Notes under the pieces: model-generated | What the model saw: only the letters and a program-made list of their open reading frames with translations | Databases searched by the model: none | What the model was told of the DNA's origin: nothing | In this document: positions 24,301 to 35,548 of the stretch, piece by piece | Numbering within the stretch: the first letter of the stretch is position 1 | Layout of the letters: every line of letters starts with the position of its first letter | Assembly (NCBI GenBank): GCA_051294375.1 | Contig: CM119266.1 | Location: 3,699,530-3,763,529, forward strand | Direction of reading: 5' to 3' | Source of the DNA: Paraspadella gotoi | Taxonomy: Eukaryota > Chaetognatha | Length of the DNA stretch: 64,000 nt | Made by a program: the position numbers and the translations under genes

Positions 24301-26862
24301 TCTCTGTCTTAGTTGCCGAGAACCGGATCTTCCGGCTTCAATTCGGCGATGAGAGGAGGAAGTGCCGGAGAGTGCCGGACGGGAGGAGGAAGGATGCGAC
24401 CCCAAGACACAGAATTTGATAAAGTTAGTTGATTGAGAGAAATAAAGACAAAGAGATAGAGAGAGGGAGACAGAGAGAGAAAGAGTAAGAGCTAAACTTT
24501 TTATTTTAATCTTTTAGTTTATTCATTTTATCTCTCCTTCTCCTCTTTTAATTTCCTTTCCTCTTCCACTTCCTCCCTCCTCTCCATTCTCTTCTTCCTC
24601 CCTCTCCTTTTTCCTCCTTCCCCTCCTTATCCTTTTTACTCCCTTCCCTTCCTCTCCTTTTTTCTCCCTCCCTCCCTCTCCTTTTTCCTCCCTCCCCTTT
24701 TTCCTCCCTCCATCTCCTTTTTCCTCCCTCCCTCCCCTTCCTCCCTCTTCCTCCCTTCCTCCTTCTACGCAGCAATCCTCCTCCACCGACTTCTTCGCTC
24801 GAATTTCCAAGGACCCGAAATCTCGACTCCGAGGAACAAAAACAACATCGCGTCTCGTCACTCAGCAGCAACAGCCTCAGCAATTACCGCAGCAGCCTAA
24901 GCCTGAGCAGCAGCGGCGTCGACGTGGGTCGGCGCGGCGGAGCAGGGATGATGCGGTCGTTGATTTGACTCGAGTTTCGTCGAAGGCAATGATGGAGAGA
25001 AGAAAAGAATTAGAAAGAGAATCTATGGAGAGGACTGAGAAGTTGCTGCAGGTGAATTCGAGTTGCTACAGCAAGAGATCTGGTATCATGCTGAAGCAGC
25101 TTAGGGATACTGTAGCAGGTTTTGATGCTGTTTCAGCATGTGCTTTGGGGAAGATGATGTACCAGTTTCGTGATGTTGTTGTAGCCGCTTCGTGATGACG
25201 CTTTAGCGGCTTATTTCTTCTTCCTTCCAGCGTCGACGGTCTTCAGCCGCGCTGCAGCAGTGGCGCGATGACGAAAAAACCAAAGAGATGAAGTCAAGAT
25301 TCGCAGCGATGCAGCTGCAGCAAACACAGAAACAGGAGCTGCGACGCAGAGTGAAACCTCCTTTTGATGTTGACGTCGATTTAAAAATGGAATCGAATGA
25401 AGAAAGAAGAGAGAAAAATCAAAGAGGGTGAGAAAAGTTTAGGGTTAGGGTTCAGGGTTCAGGGTTCAGGGTTAGGGTTTAAAAATGCAGGATTTCATTC
25501 ATTTTAAAATATTTCGGATGATTGTAAAAAATTTACTTTTTAAATTTCACTTTCTTGTTTAAATTAACAAATAAATACTTAAATATTCTTTAGGTTAGAT
25601 GAACCCTGGAAGAAGAATCGCCGTGAGGACAATGACAAAGATGAGGACTATTCCTCTTCTGCCCAGGAAGATTTTCAAAATCTCCTTGAAGATAGAATTG
25701 AAGAAGACCGAAAACTTCATCTTAGAATTCATGAACATCGAAGAAAATTGGAAGCGAAAAAAAAGGAGTCGGAACAAAGTGAGTAAAAAGATGAAAAGGG
25801 GAATCAATTTAAATGTTTACGTTTATGACAAAAGAAATAAACAAATTTAAGTCAAAAGGATGAGTTTATAATTTCGACGAGTAAGCCAATAAAAAATCAA
25901 TGGTTTTGTTGAAGAAAAATTTTATTTAAATTATTGAAATTAAGTGAAGAAAGCCGTAAGCCTATTTATCTGATTCAGGTCATTTAGCTACCCGAAATTA
26001 GAAGTTAAGGAATGTTTTTTCAATGGAGATTTCCTTTCGAATCTGACTACCGAACTTTATAAACTGCCCTGGAAAAAATTCCGGTAAAAAATAGATTCCG
26101 ATAGAATTGCATCTGAAGAGCTCGCATTTTTTGTCTTGTCAAATAACCAACATTTTGATAGCAAACGGGCCAGAACAAATTGACTGATTCTCTACGAAAA
26201 ATTTTTCCATCTCTGACTCTGATTTTAAATAGAAATGAAAAAGGATTTTTTCCCTTGAAAACAATATAAACGTGATTGAGGTTTGTACCACGTCCACAAA
26301 TGACCTCAAATTCATGAATCTTCAGAAAGGCTTTCAAAATTTCTCTTCACATTCAGATCTGGGTAAAGTGAACTGCTCCATTTTAGCGAAATTTTTATTT
26401 ACACTAAAAGTAAAAGAGAAATTAGCTTGGTCGGAATTCAAAGAGTTTTCATCCGAAAGTCAGATTTTTCAAAAATCTTGAATGGAGAAAACATTCCATG
26501 CAAGTTTTCTTTTAATATTTTCTCCATTCATGATTCGATTTACATGAAACTTAAAATTAAGAATATTACCGTCATTCTACATCGGCCGGTATAAGAATAT
26601 ATCAAAAAAGCCTCTGCCTTTCTAAGGAAAAATTCAGTCCTACCGAAATGTATTAATTAATTTTCTTTTCATTAAATTTTAATCCATTACCATAATTCTT
26701 ATATTTTATTTTTTCATTATAGACAACGATGACTTTGTCTTCCTCGACGCTCAACGTGAATTAGCTGAAGCCCTCGAGCTCCAGCAAAGCGTCAGACTGG
26801 CCAAGGGCATGCAAAGATTGTTGGAGCAGGGCCACTCCAGAGCATTTGCATCGAGAAATTGA
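21343..26862 (+). CDS. LRRC27: LRRC27-like leucine-rich repeat protein, 10 coding exons
   Basis: Exons: 21343-21850, 22108-22333, 22687-22795, 23049-23189, 23521-23919, 24313-24423, 24773-25051, 25231-25427, 25594-25778 and 26723-26862. All ten join in phase to 764 codons plus stop; human LRRC27 is about 530. The first exon is acidic then Lys/Arg-rich. Residues about 187-328 form leucine-rich repeats (ILDLARRRLAALP, LEYLDLRDNQLESLPSG, LESLPLELGNVLTLTSLN, GNPLKFPPQDV) in the order and spacing of LRRC27. Exon 5 encodes nine four-residue (D/N)SHA repeats and Gln-rich sequence. From about 556 the protein is charged and predicted coiled coil (AMMERRKELERESMERTEK and similar). LRRC27 is a poorly characterised protein linked to cilia and testis. 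Some donors are weak (GTTTTA after exon 1, GTCGGT after exon 4), so those two joins are the least certain. Confidence 0.87.
22850..22950 (-). repeat. tRNA-like fragment in LRRC27 intron 3
   Basis: On the minus strand CGCGGGTTCAAGCCCTACGC resembles a T arm and B box. Upstream pairing is poor, so this is a decayed SINE head, not a tRNA gene. Confidence 0.35.
23174..23254 (+). repeat. 41-bp tandem duplication of LRRC27 exon 4 donor
   Basis: CTTGCTTTATTTGCAGGTCG followed by GTC(A/G)TCTATCTGC occurs twice in tandem, so the last codons of exon 4 and its donor site are repeated inside intron 4. Use of the second donor would add 41 nt and shift the frame. Confidence 0.8.
23545..23652 (+). repeat. 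Coding 12-bp minisatellite in LRRC27 exon 5
   Basis: Nine tandem copies of (G/A)ACAG(T/C)CATGCC encode (D/N)SHA in the gene's frame. Open frames in other phases here (MPTV/MPTA repeats and the reverse strand) are shadows. Confidence 0.9.
23945..24195. repeat. Minisatellite in LRRC27 intron 5
   Basis: About five imperfect copies of a 45-50 bp unit containing GGACTGTCGACTGGAGCAAG and AGAGTAGAG. Confidence 0.85.
24530..24772 (+). promoter_or_regulatory. Extended polypyrimidine tract before LRRC27 exon 7
   Basis: About 240 nt of almost pure C/T (CTCCTTTTTCCTCCCTCC-type repeats) runs up to the acceptor TTCTACGCAG. It is an unusually long polypyrimidine tract. The minus-strand Gly/Glu/Lys-rich frames are its shadow. 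Confidence 0.65.
25436..25482 (+). repeat. Short telomere-like array in LRRC27 intron 8
   Basis: Alternating TTAGGG and TTCAGGG units, about seven copies. Confidence 0.8.
25999..26642 (-). mobile_element. TAGGA-ended element with 7-bp duplication, copy 4
   Basis: Reverse-oriented copy inside LRRC27 intron 9. It is flanked by CCGAAAT on both sides (25992-25998 and 26643-26649), an exact 7-bp duplication. The right edge reads TCAGTCCTA, the reverse of TAGGACTGA. The left end is decayed. Confidence 0.78.
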
Positions 26863-26990
26863 TGGTTTTTGCTGGATTGGGGCCACTCCAGAGCTTCTTC
26901 TCTTTGCTGGATTTGTGCCACTCCAGAGCTTCTTCTCTTTGCTGGATTGGGGCCACTCCAGAGCTTCTTCATCGTGAAATTGATGTGGTT
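26829..26990 (+). repeat. Tandem repeat from LRRC27 last exon into 3' UTR
   Basis: GCCACTCCAGAGC occurs four times, 36-51 bp apart. The first copy is coding and the rest lie after the stop codon. The stop-codon context ATCG(A/T)GAAATTGATG is also present twice. Confidence 0.8.
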
Positions 26991-27237
26991 TTTTCTGGAG
27001 CAAAATCTGGAAGAACAACGGAGTTTAAAGGAAATTGTCAAATTGTTTTTTCCCTTTAAATTAAATATTCAATAATACTTTTTGATTCATGTTTTTATAA
27101 ATCAGAATTATTATTACCATAAAGTAAGAGACAGTCATCAAAATTTATTCAGACTGAGCATAATTTTGTGTAACCCTCTTCAAATGTCGGTCCGTCGGTC
27201 CACCCCCACAATCTTCTCGGTCATTCTCTTAAATCAT

Positions 27238-27345
27238 GTCAGAATAGCGTCATCCACTTTTGTCGTGTCATGTCATGTCATGTCAGAATAGCGTCATCCA
27301 CTCTTGTCGTGTCATGTCATGTCAGAATAGCGTCATCCACTCTTG
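27238..27345. repeat. Short tandem repeat with GTCATGTCATGTC
   Basis: Three copies of a unit containing AGAATAGCGTCATCCACT separated by GTGTCATGTCATGTC. It follows a GTCGGTCCGTCGGTCC module of the 2.7-kb and 31.4-kb repeat family. Confidence 0.75.
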
Positions 27346-27439
27346 TAGTGTAGTTGTTCTGGCTTGATAGCGCGGCCTGTGATATTTTCCGTAGCACTTT
27401 TTTAAACAAAGTATTTATTAAAATATTAACAATATTACT

Positions 27440-28112
27440 ATCCTCAGAAAGCCCTTAAAAATGAAGAGAACGATATATTTACGAAAGCTCTAACATAAAA
27501 ATTAAGCTGCCCAGCCTTGGTTCAATTAAGAGAGTCAAAAGTGAATTATGTAAAATTTTAAATTTAAAAAAAAAATATATGACCTGTTTAAATTATTATA
27601 ACATAAAATATTATTGTTTATATAAGTATCATGAAAGAGCCTAAAAAAATAAGATTTAAGATAGCTAATCACAATTTGATAACAATCTTAAATTTACCCT
27701 CCAGTTATTGATTTTTGGAAAGATGTCTCATTTTTGAGTATCCTAATTAAATTAAAGCTGGGCCGGTTAAATTTTATACTACAGTATTTGTAAGTACGTC
27801 ATTCTATTTATATTTGAAAGGGCTTTCAGAAGATATTAATATTATTTTATTTCAAATTTCTTCAGAAAACTTACTGAAAGAAAGAGAAAATTGAACCTAA
27901 AAAAAGTGAGTTGGAAAATGAAACACGATTTTACAAGCCCACTTTCTCTACTCACTGTCAAGGCATATCTTAACTGATCAATATAAAATTTGAACATATA
28001 AATTACTTTAATATTTTCTACTCAACTAATTTTTAAAATCAATGAAATAACCACAGGTTTGCAAATGACAGCGTTTTTTTTACCGGCGCTTTTAAAATTG
28101 TCACTATGTAGA
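27440..28112. mobile_element. Relative of the 14.1-kb mariner-like element
   Basis: The right part matches the arms of the 14112-15261 element through to GTCACTATG followed by TA. The left part matches the internal AAGCTGCCCAGCCTTGGTTC-type region. It is rearranged and lacks a matching left terminus. Confidence 0.55.
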
Positions 28113-28328
28113 ATATGTGTGTGAATATAATGCTTTGATGGAATTGTGCCAGTCGAAATTAGTTTAAAAAGTCGTATTTACTTAAATTTTTTTATCAAAG
28201 GTTCTCTCTCTCTCTCTCTCTCTCTCCGCCCACGACAATATAGCTTTCATAAAATGATTGATTGGTTGATTGATCAGTTAATGGAACGATTGTTTGATTG
28301 TTTGGTATATTCTTTAAATAATATATTA

Positions 28329-28581
28329 TGGCAACAGCCGGGTTACCTGTGATGCCCATTGGGATGGGGCATCTCACTGTTGGCTTTGGGGGCTTCCGAC
28401 CCTCAGTGACGCCTCCAGTCACTGGCGCGGTTACCCTCGGACGGTCTCGCTTTGCCAACGCAGAGGGAAGTCGTTAGGACTGTGGATGGAACACTACGCC
28501 TGGGATGGTGTGTTTGCCCTCTGAGCCAATGGATTTGGCTGAAGGATGGTGGACGTGAGGCGGTGTGAATATACCGCCACA
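28329..28581 (+). mobile_element. 253-bp hairpin-array element, copy B
   Basis: TGGCAACAG...CCGCCACA, 253 bp, flanked by ATATTA on both sides (28323-28328 and 28582-28587). Stem-loops in order: GGCAAC/GTTGCC (one mismatch in this copy), GATGCCC/GGGCATC, CAGTGAC/GTCACTG, AGCCAA/TTGGCT and GGCGGT/ACCGCC. Confidence 0.85.
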
Positions 28582-28619
28582 ATATTAAAAAATCTCTTCA
28601 CGTGAACATACTGGAGAGT

Positions 28620-28837
28620 TTTTTCTTTTTTGTTAAGGAGGTCTGTCGCATATCAACGCATCAATGAATGATGATCATTGCATTTATAAATGATTATCAT
28701 CGCATTAATGAATAATTATCATTGCAACAATAATTAATTATTATCGCGTCAATGATTTTCTATCATTATATTTATGATTATGGTTTCCTATGGGGAAAAG
28801 AGAAGATCCGTGAAGTATTTCTCTCTCGCTCTCTCTC

Positions 28838-28933
<96 letters not shown>

Positions 28934-29066
28934 ACTCCGAAATAGATATTTCCCCATATCTTTTTCATTGGCTGTTTGATGCTTTCAGTGTTTTGTAATT
29001 TTAAGATTTGCTGAATAAAATTTGGAGATTTCTGTTTTGTTAAAATTCCTCTCTCTCTCTCTTCCT

Positions 29067-29097
<31 letters not shown>

Positions 29098-29143
29098 ACG
29101 GCTTTTTTTTTTTCCAAACTCGCGATCGCATCATCTGCAGCCG

Positions 29144-29189
<46 letters not shown>

Positions 29190-29246
29190 ACAGCCGATGA
29201 ACGCGCGTTAAAAACCCAGGCGTCGTAGCTCGATCGCCGCCGCCGC

Positions 29247-29291
<45 letters not shown>

Positions 29292-29560
29292 AGATGAACG
29301 TAAACCTGATCTCATTGAACTGACTTCAAATCGATCATTTTTCGTATTTTCCATCAACTTGAATATTTATTACATCGAAAGTCATCACTCTTATTTTCGC
29401 ATTTTTTATTTTACTGGCATTTTTTTAAAATAATAACAGAGACGAATAATTTAGATTTAATCCGACTAAATAATTGAGATGATTATCTTCGAACGTTTAC
29501 TTTTAATTTGAAAATATTTCTTAATTAACATTTTTTTGGACAGAAAATCCATACACTTAA

Positions 29561-29608
<48 letters not shown>

Positions 29609-29636
29609 TAATAATAATAATAATAATAATAATAAT

Positions 29637-29672
<36 letters not shown>

Positions 29673-30598
29673 TTTCTACATCAGTTAAGAAAAAAGAAAA
29701 TAAAACGTTTTTTTCTTTTCTTTCTTTCTTTCTTTTCTTATTTTTTTTTCTTTCTTCCTTTTTTCATTATCTGTCTTTCTTTAAAAAAGCTGAATGTTGA
29801 AAAAATGATGCAAGTTGAAAAAAAAAGATTCAAGTTGAAAAAATTGGTTAAACTGTGATCTTTGCAGGAAAAATGGATGTTTGTTGTTTTGGGAAATACA
29901 ATGTCGAAGTTTATTAATTGGAAACGAACATTTTTTCGGACATGTTGATTGTCGACTTCATACTCGTCGTCGTCATTATCATCATTATCATCGTCACTGT
30001 CATTGTCATTGTTGATTCTTATCATTATCATCGTCACTGTCATTGTCATTGTTGTCATACTTATCATTATCACTGTCATTGTCATTCTTATCATTATCAT
30101 CGTCATTGTCATTGTTGTCATTATCTTCATTATCATCGTCACTGTCATCATTTTATCATTATCATCGTCACTGTCATTGTCATTGTTGTCATTCTTATTA
30201 TTTTCATGATCGTCATCTTCGTCATCATAATCATTATTTTTGTCATTTTGTCATTTTCATCGTTTTGAATGTCGTCCTTATTATTGTCATCGTCACCGCC
30301 ATTGCTGTCATCATCATCATCATCATCATCATTATCATCATCATCGTCGTCGTCTTCATCGTCGTCAACTTCCATCAAAACCAGTCGACGCCTCAATTTA
30401 TCTTTTCATTCAAATTTTAATTTTTCAAACAAACATTTTAGACCTAAATTTAATTTTACAAAAGCTTCAGCACAAATAGTAATTATGGGTTAATTAATAT
30501 CAACCTTTATTAATATTTTATCATATAAACAATCATGAGTGCCTTAGCCATTCTCTATTTAAATTTACATCAAATGATTTAGTTAGACAATAGAAACA

Positions 30599-30629
<31 letters not shown>

Positions 30630-31330
30630 CATCATCAGACAAAAGACTAAATCAGGAAGTGAAATGAAATTTGGACTTAACAGATTTTATTCATTACGAA
30701 CTTATTTCTTTAAATTTCACTTTTTCAATTTGTTTAGCTGCGGGGGAGAAAATATAGAAAGAGGAGACAGAAAGTGGGACAGAAAGTGGGACAGAAAGTG
30801 GGACAAAAAAGAAAGAAAAAAGGCAGCGGAGAAGAATTCTAAATCTTCTTGCCCGCGGAGTTTAACGTTCGCGTCGCCCGTCCAAAGCAGTTTTGACAAG
30901 AGTTCAGGAAACTTATTTTTTAATGTAAAAACGTTTCGGACGGACGGACAATTGTTCTTGATTCGGTTGAGAAAAACGAATGAAAAACTGTGATGATATT
31001 TGCGAAAAAGTAAAAAAAAGAATTGACCTTAAAATGCTTAACTTAAGTCAAATGAAGTTGAGGGAAAGAGATTAGGTCAAACGTTTCATCAGGCAGAGAG
31101 AAAAAGAGAACAGAAAAAAAGGGGAAAATTAGGTGGAATGACAAAATGTCAAAATGACAAAATGACAATTAAGGAACATCTAAAGGAAAAAGAGAAATTC
31201 GAGTGAGAAACTTGACGTCAAAGTTGACATCAAATGTGACATCAAAGGCAATAACGTCAAGACGAAGATCAGAAAATCCTTTCAACCAAATGGATTCATT
31301 CGATTTTGGGGAAAAAAAAGTTGGAAATGA
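28620..31330. repeat. Microsatellite-dominated intergenic region
   Basis: Blocks in order: (CTAT)n 28840-28932, (CT)n 29049-29098, (GA)n 29146-29186, (GAC)n 29238-29291, (AAT)n 29564-29670, TCATTGTCAT/TCATTATCATCG repeats 29960-30360 and (GAC)n 30602-30632. The many Ser/Leu/His/Ile frames are artefacts. A 12-bp GACAGAAAGTGG tandem repeat occurs at 30769-30808. I see no secure gene. Confidence 0.7.
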
Positions 31331-31359
31331 ATGTTGAACTTGAAATATGTCAAATATTT

Positions 31360-31665
31360 TTAGCCGGATCTGCTTACAGCAGATTCACTTTGTCGGTCCG
31401 TCGGTCCCACCCCAAAATCTTGTCGGTAAGTCACTTAGATCATGTCAGAACATCGAATTAGGATAAATTATGCAAACAAAAATGATGTCTGTCCGTCCCT
31501 CTATCTGTCTGTCTGTCCGTCAGTCCATCATCCTTTGGCATTAAACACGAGATTGAATGGATGGATTAAAATGAAATTTTGTGTGTGTGTGGGAAAGTGT
31601 GTTATTGAGCTGCATATAATGTTTCGATGGAATCGTCCGAGTGGAAATGAGTTTAAATTAAAAAA
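31360..31665 (+). repeat. Interspersed repeat, two-module copy
   Basis: TTTTTAGCCGGATCTGC with a short GGATCTGC...GCAGAT hairpin, GTCGGTCCGTCGGTCC, ATTATGCAAACAAAAATG and TGTCCGTCCC, then the GGGAAAGTGTGTTATTGAG and TTTCGATGGAATCG module. Related to 2690-3065, to 52210-52380 (reverse) and to 38800-38935 (reverse). Confidence 0.65.
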
Positions 31666-31859
31666 AAAAACAAGTTACATTTCCTTGATATTTTTTCTTT
31701 TAATTGTAAAGTTTCTCTCTCTCTCTCTCTCGGGTAAAATGATTGATTGGCTGATTGATCAGTTGTTTGAATGATTGATTGAAAGATTTTCATCACATCA
31801 GTGATCGATGTATCGCCAGGGCCCTGGGGATAGCGCCATGGCCAAGTCGCCAACCAGCG

Positions 31860-33175
31860 AAAAACACTTAAGTATTAACTTTTATCAGATAAAACGTTTT
31901 ATTTTTCCCGGCCTTAAACTCTAATATAGTAAAACAAGTAATCTTGCAATTTTTCATAAAAATATTATGAAACATTATACAAAAGTTTTTTGGGGCAAAT
32001 CTAAATCTTTTCTTAAAATTAAAAATTTAAAATTTATATACAGGGTCTTCAATCTAGAGTGATACGAAAAGTCTTGATTAAACTCTTTTATTGTATATTA
32101 TTTTTATAACATCTTTAGTTAAAAAACTATTTGACGTTTATTTTGACTTAAAAAGAAATTACATTTACGTTTTTTTAATGCTGATTGTAAAGTTATTTGA
32201 TATAAAAGATAAATTTTCTGGTGATAAAAAGGTATTATTTAATAACAAAATCGTCTTTCATATTTTTTTTCAAAGTTGAAATTTTTATTTTCAATAAAAT
32301 TTTAAAGGAAAAACATGATGATTATGATTGAATATTATTCTAAATAAAAATAAAATATTTTTTTTCCTGCTTGTAATTCATTAACATTATTTATTATTCA
32401 TCATTCATTCATTCTTATAAATAAAAAAAAAATAAAGCATTAAAAAAAATCTGAAGGGATTTCACACAAAAAATACTTATATCAATATGAAACATGTGGT
32501 TTTAAAAGATCTTGATGATGAGAAGCCATATCTAAATTTGTAGCTTTCTACAAATACTCACTTTTACAATTTCTAATTATAAAAATTGAAGGATGATGCA
32601 TAATATTTTCAATTTTTAAAATTTTTCAACCATTTTTTTTATTTTACTTTATTGATTTTGTATAGCTAATTTTAAAATTCATTTTTAAAAAAACTGTCAT
32701 TAGGAAAAATTTGATTACCCTTTTTTTGTGTAGCCCACAGGTCTGGAAACGTATCCCGGGACATCTCATTCTTGTGCACTCAGTTCCGATTAAATCAATG
32801 TAAAAAGGAACCGTGTAAGTATTAGATTGGGGAATACTATATGGTACATTAACATTGGCATTTCGCCAATTTGTGGGTAATTGACTCTGACAGTATCAAA
32901 ATAGAAGGAGCTGAATTTTATAAAATTGGTACAACCAATATAAAAACTATCCATAGTATCCATTCATTTAATAAATTAGCTATCTTGCCCCTGACTTTGG
33001 ATAGGCTTCATTGGTTTAAGGCGTCCATCACTCTTACATGATAATTATATTAGCGACTTTTTTCTTTGGCTTCAACGTGAAATAGACTAGCTTCAAAATG
33101 CCGATGGCTCATTCTGCCGGGAATTTGGGAGCGAGTCTGCGACGGGAGGAATCTAAGAGGAAACACAAGAGACGC
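31860..33175. other. AT-rich intergenic DNA
   Basis: No gene seen. At 32857-32892 a 35-bp near-copy of the exon end and donor at 35246-35282 occurs. A sequence with AATTGGTACAACCAA and TAGGCTTCATTGG (32930-33040) recurs at 53770-53880. Confidence 0.5.
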
Positions 33176-33179
33176 AGGC

Positions 33180-33790
33180 AAGATAATTAGGGACCATCTT
33201 TAAATTAGGGACGATCTCTAAATTAGGGGCGATCTCTATATTAGGGACGATCTTAAAATGAGAGACGATCTTTAAATTAGGGACGAACTCTAAATTAGGG
33301 ATGATCTTATAATTAGGCACAATATCTAAATCAGAGGCGATCTTTAAATTAGGGACAATCTTTAAATTAGGGACGATCTCTAAATTAGGGGCGATCTTTA
33401 AATTAAGAGCAATCTTTAAATTAAGGGCGTTCTTTAAATTAGGGACGTATGGCAACAGCCGGGTTGCCTGTGATGCCCATTGGGATGGGGCATCTCACTG
33501 TTGGCTTTGGGGGCTTCCGACCCTCAGTGACGCCTCCAGTCACTGGCGCGGTTACCCTAGGACGGTCTCGCTTTGCCAACGCAGAGGGAAGTCGTTAGGA
33601 CTGTGGATGGAACACTACGCCTGGGATGGTGTGTTCCCCCTCTGAGCCAATGGATTTGGCTGACGGATGGTGGACGTGAGGCGGTGTGAATATACCGCCA
33701 CAGACGACCTTTAAATTAAGGCCGATCTTTAAATTAGGGGCGATCTTTAAATTAGGAATCATCCTAAAACTAGGGACAATCTTGATACTT
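33180..33790. repeat. GACGATCTTTAAATTAGG minisatellite split by a mobile element
   Basis: About a dozen or more copies of a 19-20 bp unit (ATTAGGGACGATCTTTAA) lie at 33180-33446 and resume at 33703-33790 after the hairpin element. The minus-strand NLKI repeat frame is this array read in frame. Confidence 0.88.
33450..33702 (+). mobile_element. 253-bp hairpin-array element, copy C
   Basis: Intact 253-bp copy inserted inside the minisatellite. GACG flanks it on both sides (33444-33447 and 33703-33706). All five stem-loops are preserved, including GGCAACAGCCGGGTTGCC at the left end. Confidence 0.85.
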
Positions 33791-34496
33791 GGGATAACTT
33801 AAACATTAAGGACTATTTCTAAACTAGGCCAAGGGGCGATGTCTCAATTTGAACATTAGAGACAATCTTTAAAATAAGAACGATTTTTAAATTAAAGGTT
33901 TTTTAAATACAGACAAATATATTAGGAACGATTTTTGTATTTGTGCTAATTTTTTGTTTAATTTGGTCTTTAGTTGTGATTCTTGTCCTTTCAATATTTT
34001 CCATTTTGTTTTCCTGTTTTGATTATATAATCTCTTTCTACAGTTTTTTCTTATGTTTCCGTTTTGTTTACAGTTTTGCTTTTATTGTTTTCTTTTAATG
34101 TTTTATTATGTTTAATTAACTTTTACTCCCATTTCAAATGTCACTTTTATTTTTGCCTCCTTATTTCTTGAAGTCCAATACTCGACAAAAAATCCAACAA
34201 AAAAATTCCATGCGCCGGAAATTCTCGGTCAAAAAAGTATTAACAAAATATAATTATTAAAAATAAATTAATAAAAATCGTCGCTTCCACCTCTCTCTTC
34301 TTTTATCTTTATTTTCTATCTTCTCTTTAAGTCACTTTTCGGTCGGTCGGTATGTCTGTCCATAGGTCTGTCACACTTACGTTAAAAATGCATATTATAT
34401 GCCTATAGTAGGTTGCTCATTTGTTAAGACAGAAAAAAAACTCAAACCTAAGGGACTGCTTGCACCGGTTTCAGGAAATCCTAAAACTATAAGGTA
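33791..34496. other. AT-rich intergenic DNA
   Basis: No gene, RNA or bounded repeat seen. Confidence 0.5.
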
Positions 34497-34760
34497 TGGC
34501 AACAGTCGGGTTGCCTGATGCCCATTGGGATGGGGCATCTCACTGTTGGCTTTGGGGGCTTCCGACCCTCAGTGACGTCTCCAGTCACTGGCGCGGTTAC
34601 ACTAGGACGGTCTCGCTATGCTAACACAGAGGGAAGTCGTTAGGACTGCGCAATTCAGTGTGGATTGAACGCAACGCCAGGATGGTACGTTCCCCCTCTG
34701 AGCCAATGGTATTTGCTGAAAGGATGGTGGACGTGAGGCGGTGTGAATATACCGCCAACA
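34497..34760 (+). mobile_element. Hairpin-array element, copy D (diverged)
   Basis: Same ends with small indels (the 3' end reads CCGCCAACA). The flanks AAGGTA and AAGGAA match at five of six positions. This is the oldest-looking of the four copies, yet the terminal stems are kept. Confidence 0.75.
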
Positions 34761-35097
34761 AAGGAAAAAAAAACGAATTTTATGCAGTGAATGTCCTAAA
34801 TACACGGGCTAAGAAAGTTTTTTAGTCATTTCATGTCATGTCATGTCTTATCATGTGATCAAAGGTAAATACAAAGTGGAAAAATAAAGTCACTGCGGCG
34901 CAACACATTGATGAACTGATCTTTTTTTTCTATATTTACTTTTTCTAACCCTTCATTATCTTATCGATTGCTCCTTCTCATTCTATTGCTCCTTCCCTAA
35001 CCCATTCTATTGCTCGTATCTATTCTATTTCTCCTTCCCATTCTATTGCTCCTTCCCATTCTTTTAATTTACTTCTTCTTCTTCCTCCCCCCCCCAG

Positions 35098-35350
35098 TTC
35101 TGCCCTTGACGACGCCCGGCGCCGATCGGCCGAGAGAACGCCGATTCCTCTTTCCGGCGCGGAGAGTCCAGACGCCCCTGAGTCTCTCGGCGAATCCGGC
35201 TTCACTCCCGGCTTCACCCCTTTGTCAGGAGTAACTCCGATTTCCGGCATTTCGCCAATTTGTGGGTAAGTGACTCTGACTTTATACGTCTCTCTCCTGT
35301 TTATTCACTAATATTGTATCTCTCTCTCTCTCTCTCTCTCCGTCCTCTCA

Positions 35351-35388
<38 letters not shown>

Positions 35389-35464
35389 CAGCTCCACCAC
35401 CCCCTCCTTCCTCTCCTCTCTTCCCCGACACCAGAAATCGACGAGACTGAAGACGACAACGAAT

Positions 35465-35495
<31 letters not shown>

Positions 35496-35514
35496 CGCCG
35501 CCGCTCCGCGCCGC

Positions 35515-35548
<34 letters not shown>

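Noticed and set aside
29022-29228. Frame ending LTADERALKTQAS after an Arg/Glu run
   Set aside because: The run is (GA)n and all frames through the block meet stops shortly after. No partner exon.
29738-30400. Long Ser/Leu/Ile, His/Cys and Met/Asp-rich frames
   Set aside because: The TCATTG / TCATTATCATCG microsatellite lacks stops in several frames. No splice sites or family motifs.
30602-30993. Possible exon with (GAC)n and DRKW repeats ending in a GTTGAG donor-like site
   Set aside because: Its phase could fit the 35098 exon, but the donor is weak, the sequence is repeat-dominated and no start is visible. Not strong enough to add to that gene.
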